From NCBI GenBank assembly GCA_012518155.1, contig JAAYTC010000163.1:1-14594 (forward strand): a stretch of 14,594 bases of DNA. The letters run 5' to 3'. The number at the start of each line of letters is the position of its first letter. Within the stretch, counting starts at the first letter, position 1. A model generated the notes under the pieces. It was given only the letters and a program-made list of their open reading frames with translations. It was not told where the DNA came from and searched no databases. Positions 1-6,545 of the stretch are shown piece after piece. Origin of the DNA: Bacteroidales bacterium (lineage in GTDB: Bacteria; Bacteroidota; Bacteroidia; Bacteroidales; Dysgonomonadaceae). A program made the translations under genes and the position numbers.

Positions 1-359
1 CCGTGATTTTCTCGCTGCCCCCGGCGGTTCGGCTCACCAGCCTGGGAATAAAAAGCGTGCCACACGATGTGGTGGAGGCGGGTCGTGCTTTCGGTGCCAC
101 GGAAAAGCAGATTCTTTACAAGATCGAATTGCCACTGGCGATGCCTACCATCCTTACCGGTGTTAACCAAGTGATATTATTGGCTCTGTCCATGGTGGTG
201 ATCGCCTCGATGGTCGGCGCGCGTGGATTGGGAAGCATCGTTTACCAAGGCATTCAGCAGAACGATATCGCGAAAGGATTCGAGTCGGGACTGGGTATCG
301 TGATTCTCGCGATCATCCTGGACCGTATCACGCAGTCGTTCGCGCAAAAGAAAGGATGA
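1..359 (+). CDS. Glycine betaine/proline-type ABC transporter permease (3' part)
   Basis: This is the C-terminal ~118 residues of an inner-membrane permease of the ProW/OpuAB family; the gene enters from the left edge, so the first in-frame GTG is an internal Val codon and not a start. The visible part holds the cytoplasmic EAA loop that docks on the ATPase (EAGRAFGAT..Q.L.KIELPLAMP, about residues 26-49). Two hydrophobic helices follow (VILLALSMVVIASMVGA and a C-terminal GLGIVILAIILDRI). The tail pattern GLG..VYQGIQQNDI..GFE.G is typical of the osmoprotectant branch of the binding-protein-dependent permeases. The downstream substrate-binding lipoprotein begins 35 bases after the stop, consistent with an operon order of ATPase, permease, binding protein. 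Family assignment is strong; exact substrate is inferred. Confidence 0.93.
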   Translation, partial: VIFSLPPAVRLTSLGIKSVPHDVVEAGRAFGATEKQILYKIELPLAMPTILTGVNQVILLALSMVVIASMVGARGLGSIVYQGIQQNDIAKGFESGLGIVILAIILDRITQSFAQKKG

Positions 360-394
360 TAAAATAAAAATAATAATCAAAAACGATAGATAAT

Positions 395-1252
395 ATGAAT
401 TTGAAGAAAAGTTTTTTAAGCCTATTGGCTGTCGCATCTCTCCTCTTTTTCTTTGCCTCCTGCGGTAGCGGGTCGGGCAGTGGGAAAGATGAAGTGACCA
501 TTTTGTACCCCAACTGGGCAGAAGGAGTTGCTTTCACCTACCTGGCGAAAGTGGCGCTTGAAGATAACGGCTACGATGTAGACCTGATTAACCTGGAGCC
601 CGGACTGATTTACGGGGAGTTGTCGAAAGATAATTCAAAAGGGGACGTGTTCTTGGACGCGTGGCTCCCACACACGCACGTGGATTACTGGAACGATTAT
701 GGCGAAAAACTGGTTAAGCTGGGCGAGTCGTTTAGCGAAGGGACGACCGGCCTGGTGGTTCCCTCCTACGTGCCCATCAACTCCATCGAAGAGTTGAACG
801 CGCACAGCGACCGATTTGGTGGCGAGATTATCGGTATCGGGAGCGGTGCCGGAATTCATGCCAGTACGTTGCGTGCCATTGATGAGTATGACCTAAATCT
901 CGAGCAAATTTCCTCGAGCGGGCCGGCCATGGTCGCGAGCCTCGATAGGGCGGTTAAGAACGACGAGTGGGTGGTGATTACCGGCTGGAAACCACACTAC
1001 AAGTGGATGAATTTCGATATCAAGTACCTCGAAGATCCCAAGGGGGTGTATCCTACCGACGTATGCGCGATCGTCTCCAGAAGGGGATTTGAAGAAGATA
1101 TGCCGGAGGTGGCAGATTTCTTTAAGAAGTTCAACCTTGATGAGGAGCAACTGTATAGCTTGATGGGTGCCATCGACACCGAAGGTGAAGAGACCGGCGC
1201 CCGGAACTGGTACGAAGCCCACAAGGGAATCGTGGATAGCTGGTTCGAGTAA
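395..1252 (+). CDS. Glycine betaine/proline ABC transporter substrate-binding lipoprotein
   Basis: A 285-residue OpuAC/ProX-family (PF04069-type) binding protein that would capture quaternary-amine osmolytes outside the cytoplasmic membrane and hand them to the permease encoded just upstream. Residues 1-23 form a lipoprotein signal: KK after the start, a hydrophobic core, then FASC with Cys23 as lipid anchor, followed by a Gly/Ser linker to about residue 30. Trp residues in the ligand-binding contexts of the family are visible: Trp41 (PNWAEG), Trp90 (DAWLPH), Trp198 and Trp204 (TGWKPHYKW). These would form an aromatic cage around a trimethylammonium group. The ATG start directly precedes the signal peptide, and no Shine-Dalgarno is evident, as is usual in this phylum. 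A terminator follows 18 bases after the stop. Betaine rather than choline or proline as ligand is not decided by sequence alone. Confidence 0.95.
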   Translation: MNLKKSFLSLLAVASLLFFFASCGSGSGSGKDEVTILYPNWAEGVAFTYLAKVALEDNGYDVDLINLEPGLIYGELSKDNSKGDVFLDAWLPHTHVDYWNDYGEKLVKLGESFSEGTTGLVVPSYVPINSIEELNAHSDRFGGEIIGIGSGAGIHASTLRAIDEYDLNLEQISSSGPAMVASLDRAVKNDEWVVITGWKPHYKWMNFDIKYLEDPKGVYPTDVCAIVSRRGFEEDMPEVADFFKKFNLDEEQLYSLMGAIDTEGEETGARNWYEAHKGIVDSWFE

Positions 1253-1270
1253 TGTAATGTCATAAACAAT

Positions 1271-1299
1271 AAAAACGAGAGCATATCGCTCTCGTTTTT
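1271..1299. terminator. Bidirectional intrinsic terminator
   Basis: A perfect 12-bp inverted repeat (1271-1282 with 1288-1299) encloses a 5-base loop. One arm begins AAAAA and the other ends TTTTT, around a GC-containing core CGAGAGC/GCTCTCG. It therefore reads as a hairpin plus U-tract on both strands. It lies between the end of the binding-protein gene on the plus strand and the 3' end of tRNA-Pro on the minus strand, so it can end both converging transcripts. Confidence 0.85.
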
Positions 1300-1317
1300 A
1301 GTTTATTGAAGGTTGAG

Positions 1318-1391
1318 TCGGGATGAGAAGACTCGAACTTCCGACCTCCACGTCCCGAACGTGGCGCGCTAGCCAACTGTGCTACATCCCG
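1318..1391 (-). tRNA. tRNA-Pro (anticodon CGG)
   Basis: Read on the minus strand, the molecule starts CGGGATG and its 3' acceptor strand is CATCCCG, giving a perfect 7-bp acceptor stem with discriminator A at 1318. The D arm, the anticodon stem CCACG/CGTGG with 7-base loop TTCGGGA (anticodon CGG, G at position 37 as expected for proline), and the TTCGAGT T-loop region are all present. The CCA end is not encoded. A -7-type promoter lies about 96 bases upstream, implying a 5' leader removed by RNase P. Confidence 0.95.
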
Positions 1392-1486
1392 CTGTTTTCG
1401 CATCCCTCTGTGGGAGCGGATTTTATGCCTTAAATCGTTTGTCAGAAACATTCTGTTGATAACACCATCTATCACCATAGACAGCG

Positions 1487-1494
1487 CAAAGGTA
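1487..1494 (-). promoter_or_regulatory. Candidate Bacteroidota -7 promoter element for tRNA-Pro
   Basis: On the minus strand this octamer reads TACCTTTG, an exact match to the Bacteroidota TAnnTTTG element. It is the closest good match upstream of tRNA-Pro. A TTTG further upstream (rc of 1507-1510) is nearer than the usual -33 spacing, so only the -7 element is convincing. Confidence 0.55.
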
Positions 1495-1567
1495 AATATT
1501 TTTTCTCAAATCGGTGTAGTAATCGATAAAAATCATGGAAAGTGATGTGTTGAATCAAAAAAACGAT

Positions 1568-1575
1568 TAATTTTG
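1568..1575 (+). promoter_or_regulatory. Candidate Bacteroidota -7 promoter element for tRNA-Gly
   Basis: The octamer TAATTTTG matches TAnnTTTG exactly and ends 23 bases before the first base of tRNA-Gly, so transcription would start a short leader ahead of the tRNA. A TTG at 1550-1552 is somewhat too close to be an ideal -33 element. Confidence 0.6.
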
Positions 1576-1598
1576 CATTCCATTAATAAATATAGAGT

Positions 1599-1671
1599 GC
1601 GGCAATAGCTCAGTCGGTAGAGCACTAGCTTCCCAAGCTGGGGGTCGCGAGTTCGAGTCTCGTTTGCCGCT
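1599..1671 (+). tRNA. tRNA-Gly (anticodon CCC)
   Basis: The acceptor stem is GCGGCAA paired with TTGCCGC, with discriminator T at 1671. The D arm is AGCTCAGTCGGTAGAGC. The anticodon stem CTAGC/GCTGG (one G-T wobble) encloses the 7-base loop TTCCCAA, giving anticodon CCC for the glycine codon GGG. The T arm GCGAG-TTCGAGT-CTCGT is present. CCA is not encoded. The gene converges on the SulP transporter gene, whose stop codon lies only 23 bases beyond the tRNA end. Confidence 0.95.
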
Positions 1672-1694
1672 CAATTTTCAATATGACGCCGTTA

Positions 1695-3344
1695 TCAGCG
1701 TATCAGCTTCTTTGGATCGTTTACCGGTATCTTGTAGGTGGGGTCTTCCGCCACGTTCACGTGAATGATCGCGTCGGCATTCCGAAGGAGCAGCTTGCAG
1801 TCGTCGCTAAGATGGGTTAGGTGGACTGTTTTCCCTTGCTTCCTGTACCGTTCCGTCACGTTATTAACCGCCTCAATAGCCGACATGTCGGTGATGCGGC
1901 TCTCTCGGAAGTCGATCACCACTTCTTCCGGGTCGTTCAGTGGATCGAACTTCTCCGCGAAAGCTTTCACTGAGCCGAAGAAGAGGGGGCCGTAGATTTC
2001 GTAATGCTTCACGCCCTCTTCGTCGAAGCGCTTACGAGCGCGAATCCGCTTTGCGTTTTCCCACGAGAAGACTAAAGCTGAACAGATGATTCCCGCGAGC
2101 ACGGCCAATGCCAAGTTGTTGGTCGCTACCGTGACTACCGTTACCAGCACCATCACGAAAACATCCGATATCGGCATCTTGCGGAAAGTGCGAAGGCTGG
2201 CCCACTCGAAAGTGCCCACGGCCACCATGATCATCACCCCGGTGAGTGCTGCCATGGGGAGTTTCTCGATCACGCTCGATCCGAACATGATGAACACCAA
2301 AAGCATCAGCGACGCGAAGATCCCAGAAAGGCGGGTACGTGCACCGGAAGAGGTGTTGATTAGGCTTTGCCCGATCATGGCGCAACCGCCCATGCCGGAA
2401 AGAAAACCGGAAGCGATGTTGGCCGTGCCTTGGGCGATACACTCCCTGTTCCCGTTCCCGCGTGTTTCGGTCACTTCGTCAATCAAGTTGAGGGTTAAAA
2501 GGCTTTCAATCAGTCCCACGCCCGCTACTATGGCGGAGAATGGAAGGATGAGCATGAGGGTCTCCATGTTGATGGGAATCATTGGAATCGAGAGAGGGGG
2601 GAAGCTTCCCTTGATGGTCTCCCCAGGCGTCAGGGTATCAGCCACCGTGGTGGTAGGGATTCCCAAAAAAATCACGATGGCCGACACGACGAGAATGGCC
2701 GCTAACGAGGCCGGCACCGCTTTAGTAAATCGCGGAAGTTGCCAGATGATAAGGATGGTGAGTGCCACCAGTCCCACCATGGTACCCAGTTCGGCAAGGC
2801 CGCTGTTCAGTGACAAACCCGACGAAAGTCCTCCCCCCGTGAAGAGAGACGATAACGCCGCGTTGTTGTTGATGATGGAGGTGAAGGTGGGCATTTGCGA
2901 AAGAAAGATGATGATAGCCAGCCCGTTCACGAAACCAAGCATCACAGGGTGGGGCACCAGCCGGATAAATTTACCCAGCTTGAAGATGCCCGCGGCGATT
3001 TGGAAAAGACCTCCTAATATGACTGTGGCAAAGACGTATTGCATGATCTCCGTGCTGCTGATACCGGGGGAGAGGGTTTTTAACTGCGTGATCAACCCCA
3101 AGAAGATAACCGCAATGGCACCCGTGGCTCCAGAGATCATGGCGGGGCGTCCGCCCAAGATGGAAGTGACCAGTCCCATCACAAAGGCGGCGTAGAGGCC
3201 TGTCAGGGGTGAGAAACCGGCAATCATCGCGAAGGCTATTGCCTCGGGGACGAGGGCGACGGCCACGGTGAGCCCGGATAGAATTTCTGTTTTGTAATTG
3301 ATTTTGGTGCCGGAACCAAGCATCCCGGAAATTGAATAACCCAT
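1695..3344 (-). CDS. SulP-family inorganic anion transporter with STAS domain
   Basis: An inner-membrane anion carrier of the SulP (SLC26-like) family; sulfate and bicarbonate are both possible substrates and the sequence does not decide between them. The first ~410 residues are a chain of hydrophobic segments. Near the N terminus is the SulP signature region (VALVPEAIAFAMIAGFSPL.GLYAAF followed by GGRPAMISGATGA), in the form typical of the sulfate-permease subgroup related to Bacillus YbaR. The C-terminal ~120 residues form a cytoplasmic STAS domain (HYEIYGPLFFGSV..., VVIDFRESRITDMSAIEAV). I chose the ATG at 3344 (549 residues). The reading frame stays open further, to a TTG at 3386, which would add 14 unremarkable residues. 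A -7 promoter element lies about 110 bases upstream. The gene is divergent from the phosphate butyryltransferase gene and stands alone. Confidence 0.92.
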   Translation of the reverse strand: MGYSISGMLGSGTKINYKTEILSGLTVAVALVPEAIAFAMIAGFSPLTGLYAAFVMGLVTSILGGRPAMISGATGAIAVIFLGLITQLKTLSPGISSTEIMQYVFATVILGGLFQIAAGIFKLGKFIRLVPHPVMLGFVNGLAIIIFLSQMPTFTSIINNNAALSSLFTGGGLSSGLSLNSGLAELGTMVGLVALTILIIWQLPRFTKAVPASLAAILVVSAIVIFLGIPTTTVADTLTPGETIKGSFPPLSIPMIPINMETLMLILPFSAIVAGVGLIESLLTLNLIDEVTETRGNGNRECIAQGTANIASGFLSGMGGCAMIGQSLINTSSGARTRLSGIFASLMLLVFIMFGSSVIEKLPMAALTGVMIMVAVGTFEWASLRTFRKMPISDVFVMVLVTVVTVATNNLALAVLAGIICSALVFSWENAKRIRARKRFDEEGVKHYEIYGPLFFGSVKAFAEKFDPLNDPEEVVIDFRESRITDMSAIEAVNNVTERYRKQGKTVHLTHLSDDCKLLLRNADAIIHVNVAEDPTYKIPVNDPKKLIR

Positions 3345-3453
3345 TGATACAATCTTTTTCGGGAGAGAAATAAATGGCTCGCCCAATGAATGATGAATTT
3401 AATTGACCGAACGCGCAGCCAAATATTGTTGAATGTATAACCTAAAACGGCCG

Positions 3454-3461
3454 CAAAGATA
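3454..3461 (-). promoter_or_regulatory. Candidate -7 promoter element for the SulP gene
   Basis: On the minus strand this reads TATCTTTG, an exact TAnnTTTG match, inside the 298-base divergent intergenic region between the SulP gene and phosphate butyryltransferase. No clear TTG is seen at the -33 distance. I found no equally good element for the plus-strand gene in the same region; the nearest is the imperfect TTTATTTG at 3605-3612. Confidence 0.5.
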
Positions 3462-3642
3462 CAAAAAAATGGCGACTCGCTATCCCGATCGTCGTGAGGA
3501 CTGATAAGTCTACTCAACGGGTATAGTTGGTTTAGTGAAAGGCGGCAATAAACAATTTGTTTACAATAGATCCTTTTTATCGTGAAAAATAGCCGATTTT
3601 TTTGTTTATTTGTAAGGGGAAATATTCAAAATAACAATCGTG

Positions 3643-4563
3643 ATGATTCCGAATTTACAAGGGTTGATCGAGGAGGCGAGAAGCGGTACCGTGCGACGGG
3701 TAGCCGTGGCGGCAGCAGAAGATGAACATGTGTTAAAGGCGGTGCAGGAGGCCCTGGCTCGAGGGGTGGCCACGCCACTGCTCGTGGGTGATAAGGAGAA
3801 AGTGAGGGCCATCGCTCGAGAGATCGGGTTGAGCCTGGAGGGGATAGAAATTGTAAATAATCGGGAGGGAGCGGCCATTTCGGCTCGCCTCGCGGTGAAC
3901 AAGATAAGGAGTGGCGACGCGGATTTCTTGATGAAGGGGTTCGTCTCCACGGGAGAGCTCCTCAAGGCGGTATTGGATAAAGAGGAGGGGTTGCGCTCGG
4001 GGCAGCTGTTGAGCCACGTCGCCTTTTTTCAATCGCCCTATTATCATAAGGTGCTTTGCGTGACCGACGCGGCGATGAATATCGCTCCCGGTTTGGACGA
4101 GAAGGCGGCGATTATAGGGAATGCCGTGGCAGCGTGCCATCGATTGGGGATAGAGCATCCGAAGGTGGCAGTGGCAGCCGCGGTGGAGACGGTCAATCCC
4201 AAGATGGAAGCAACCTTACACGCGGCGAAGCTGAAAGAGATGAACCAGAATGGAACGTTGTCCGGTTGTATCGTGGACGGTCCGTTCGCGATTGATATCG
4301 CGGTGAACCGGAAAGCAGCACGGAATAAAGGGATAGAGAGCGAGGTCGCGGGCGACAGCGACGTGATCCTGGTACCGGATATCGAGGCAGGGAACATGTT
4401 CTATAAGGCCCTCAATTTCTTAGGCGGTGCCGTCTCGGCCGCCGTGGTGATGGGGGCATCGGTGCCGATCGTGCTCACTTCAAGGTCGGACGACGAGCGG
4501 AGCAAGTTGTTATCGATCGCGCTGGCGGCTTGCATCGGGAGGCGATACCCGGTATCAAAATAA
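3643..4563 (+). CDS. ptb: Phosphate butyryltransferase
   Basis: A cytoplasmic phosphotransacylase of the PTA/PTB family (PF01515-type), 306 residues, the usual length for phosphate butyryltransferases. It would convert butyryl-CoA (or a branched homologue such as isobutyryl- or isovaleryl-CoA) plus phosphate to the acyl phosphate and free CoA. Family features seen are the N-terminal Rossmann-like start (VRRVAVAAAEDEHVLKAV), the DFLMKGFVSTGELLKAVLDKEEGLR segment, and the C-terminal region DVILVPDIEAGNMFYKALNFLGGA...GA.VPIVLTSRSD, which lines the active site. The identity as PTB rather than acetate-type Pta is supported by the butyrate kinase gene 58 bases downstream. A GTG immediately precedes the ATG at 3643; I prefer the ATG. 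Confidence 0.93.
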   Translation: MIPNLQGLIEEARSGTVRRVAVAAAEDEHVLKAVQEALARGVATPLLVGDKEKVRAIAREIGLSLEGIEIVNNREGAAISARLAVNKIRSGDADFLMKGFVSTGELLKAVLDKEEGLRSGQLLSHVAFFQSPYYHKVLCVTDAAMNIAPGLDEKAAIIGNAVAACHRLGIEHPKVAVAAAVETVNPKMEATLHAAKLKEMNQNGTLSGCIVDGPFAIDIAVNRKAARNKGIESEVAGDSDVILVPDIEAGNMFYKALNFLGGAVSAAVVMGASVPIVLTSRSDDERSKLLSIALAACIGRRYPVSK

Positions 4564-4621
4564 AATCAGTATATTCAGAATATAATCAATTGTTCAATAA
4601 ACAAGAAACAGGTAAAAAACC

Positions 4622-5701
4622 ATGGCAACAACTACACGCATCCTGGTGATTAACCCGGGATCGACTTCCACTAAAATAGCGATTTACCAGCAAGAGAAGG
4701 TGATTTTCCTCAAGACGATCAAGCATCCCGTGGAGGAACTAAAGGGCTTCAAGCGGATTACTGATCAGTACGAGTATCGGAAAAACAAGATCCACGAGGA
4801 GTTGAAAAACGCCGATATTCCGTTCGAGACGATCGACGCGGTGATCGGTCGTGGGGGATTGGTGAAGCCGATCGAGGCGGGTGTGTTCCGAGTGAACGAG
4901 GAGATGCGGAAGGACTTGCTGGAGTGCAAAAGAGGGGAGCACGCGAGTAACTTGGGAGGGTTGATAGCAAGCGATATCGCGCGGATGTTGCCGACTGCCG
5001 AGGCGTTTATTGCCGATCCGGTGGTGGTGGACGAGCTGGACGCGCTGGCCCGCTATACCGGGCATCCGCTGTTCGAGAAAGTATCCGTGTTCCACGCGTT
5101 GAATCAGAAAGCAATCGCTCGCTCGCACGCGAAATCCATCATGAAGCGATACGAGGATATGAACGTTATCGTGGTGCACTTGGGCGGAGGGATCACGGTA
5201 GGAGCTCACTGCAAAGGGCGGGTGGTGGACGTGAACCAAGGGCTCGATGGGGATGGCCCCTTCTCGCCCGAACGTTCCGGTTCGCTGCCCGCGGGATCGC
5301 TACTGAAAGCGGCGTTCAGCGGGAAATACAGTTACGAGGAGCTGGCCGAGATGATCGTCGGCAAAGGGGGAATGATGGCCTACCTGGGCACGAACGACGC
5401 GTACATCGCGGAGCGCGAGGCGATGGATGGCGACGAGAAACATAGGGAGGTGCTGGAGGCGATGGCGTACCAGGTGGCAAAAGAGATTGGTGCGATGTCC
5501 GCGGTACTCAAGGGGGAGGTAGACGCGATCCTGATCACGGGGGGCATTGCCAACAGCAAATGGTTTTGTAACTTGATCATCGAACGGATCTTCCGGATCG
5601 GGCCGGTACACGTCTATCCAGGTCAGGATGAGATGGGAGCTTTAGCGGAGAACGCGCTGCTGGCCCTCAACGGCGAGATCGAAATTAAAGAGTACCGGTA
5701 A
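4622..5701 (+). CDS. buk: Butyrate kinase
   Basis: A cytoplasmic acyl kinase of the ASKHA superfamily (acetokinase family, butyrate kinase branch), 359 residues, matching the normal length. It transfers phosphate from butyryl phosphate to ADP, giving butyrate and ATP. The phosphate-1 motif NPGSTSTK occupies residues 11-18. The central motif HLGGGITVGAH starts at His186 and is followed by VDVNQGLDGDGPFSPERSG, which is highly characteristic of butyrate kinases. The adenosine-binding stretch DAILITGGIANS is near residue 300. The ATG at 4622 is immediately upstream of the beta strand carrying the phosphate-1 loop. Together with the preceding gene it forms the ptb-buk pathway for substrate-level phosphorylation. 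Branched-chain acyl phosphates are plausible alternative substrates. No terminator is obvious after the stop. Confidence 0.95.
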   Translation: MATTTRILVINPGSTSTKIAIYQQEKVIFLKTIKHPVEELKGFKRITDQYEYRKNKIHEELKNADIPFETIDAVIGRGGLVKPIEAGVFRVNEEMRKDLLECKRGEHASNLGGLIASDIARMLPTAEAFIADPVVVDELDALARYTGHPLFEKVSVFHALNQKAIARSHAKSIMKRYEDMNVIVVHLGGGITVGAHCKGRVVDVNQGLDGDGPFSPERSGSLPAGSLLKAAFSGKYSYEELAEMIVGKGGMMAYLGTNDAYIAEREAMDGDEKHREVLEAMAYQVAKEIGAMSAVLKGEVDAILITGGIANSKWFCNLIIERIFRIGPVHVYPGQDEMGALAENALLALNGEIEIKEYR

Positions 5702-5776
5702 TGGATGTTACTCGTTACTTCTCTTGTGATGGTAAACAGTTGATCGTGGAGTTAATAGGAAGGTGAAGGAAACAAT

Positions 5777-6544
5777 ATGAAAAGAATTTTAAATAGTATG
5801 AGATTTTACAAACAGATCATAGTCGCTCTTGCAGGAGTTTTACTCATAACTTCTCATATGTTGGGAAGTAATATATGGACTGAGGGCTCCTTGCGAGGCA
5901 AGAAAGTGTTGTACGTGTACGGAGGATGGGAGGGGCATGAGCCGGAGAAGTGCCGCGATATTTTTGTGCCTTGGCTAAAATCGGAAGGAGCAGAGGTCTT
6001 CCTATACGAGGACCTCAAGTGTTACGACGATTCGTTGTTGATGGCAAAAGTGGACTTGATCGTACAGCATGTTACGATGGGCGAGATTTCCAGTTCACAA
6101 GAGAACGCTTTACTTAAAGCGATTAAAGGAGGGGTCGGATTAGCCGGGTGGCATGGTGGACTGGGCGATTCGTTCCGTAACAACACGGAGTACCAATATA
6201 TGGTGGGAGGACAATGGGTGGCTCACCCCGGTGGAATTATTTCATACAGGGTGAATATCATGGATAAGGAGGATCCTGTAACCCGGGGATTGGAAGATTT
6301 TGAAATGAGGTCGGAGCAATATTATATGCACGTGGATCCGAACGTGAACGTGTTGGCCACAATGATTTTCACCGGTGAGTATGATTCTTGGATTGAAGGG
6401 GCGGTGATGCCGGTGGTGTGGAAAAAGAACTATGGAGAGGGACGGGTTTTTTACTCTTCATTGGGACATGTGGCTGCTGATTTCGAAGTAGTTGAAGCCT
6501 TTGAAATCATGAAGCGGGGTATAAAATGGGCGGCGGGTGAGTAG
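5777..6544 (+). CDS. Secreted ThuA-domain protein
   Basis: A 255-residue protein with an N-terminal signal segment (basic start MKRILNSMRFYK, hydrophobic core about residues 13-30), so probably exported. The rest is a ThuA-like domain (PF06283 type), a class-I-glutamine-amidotransferase-like fold found in sugar-related proteins whose catalytic role is mostly unknown. Signatures are KVLYVYGGWEGHEPEKC (residues 43-59), a switch-like AGWHGGLGDSFRNN around Trp125-His126, GGQWVAHPGG, the SEQYYMHVDP motif, and the terminal GEGRVFYSSLGH. A purine-rich stretch GGAAGGTGAAGGA ends about six bases before the ATG and may act as a ribosome binding site. The gene follows butyrate kinase by 75 bases on the same strand. 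Its substrate cannot be told from sequence. Confidence 0.9.
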   Translation: MKRILNSMRFYKQIIVALAGVLLITSHMLGSNIWTEGSLRGKKVLYVYGGWEGHEPEKCRDIFVPWLKSEGAEVFLYEDLKCYDDSLLMAKVDLIVQHVTMGEISSSQENALLKAIKGGVGLAGWHGGLGDSFRNNTEYQYMVGGQWVAHPGGIISYRVNIMDKEDPVTRGLEDFEMRSEQYYMHVDPNVNVLATMIFTGEYDSWIEGAVMPVVWKKNYGEGRVFYSSLGHVAADFEVVEAFEIMKRGIKWAAGE

Positions 6545-6545
6545 G

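Noticed and set aside
1260..1478. A 72-codon minus-strand frame
   Set aside because: It reads straight through the tRNA-Pro gene; the tRNA explains the sequence.
2086..3195. A 369-codon open frame on the plus strand
   Set aside because: It lies wholly antisense to the SulP gene; its translation is Met/Ser/Pro-rich without domain features, as expected for a shadow of a membrane-protein gene with GC-biased codons.
3345..3386. TTG start adding 14 residues to the SulP transporter
   Set aside because: An ATG exists at 3344 and the added residues carry no family feature or ribosome binding site; kept only as an alternative.
4739..5239. A 166-codon minus-strand frame
   Set aside because: It is antisense to butyrate kinase and His/Arg/Leu-rich without recognisable motifs; codon-structure artefact.
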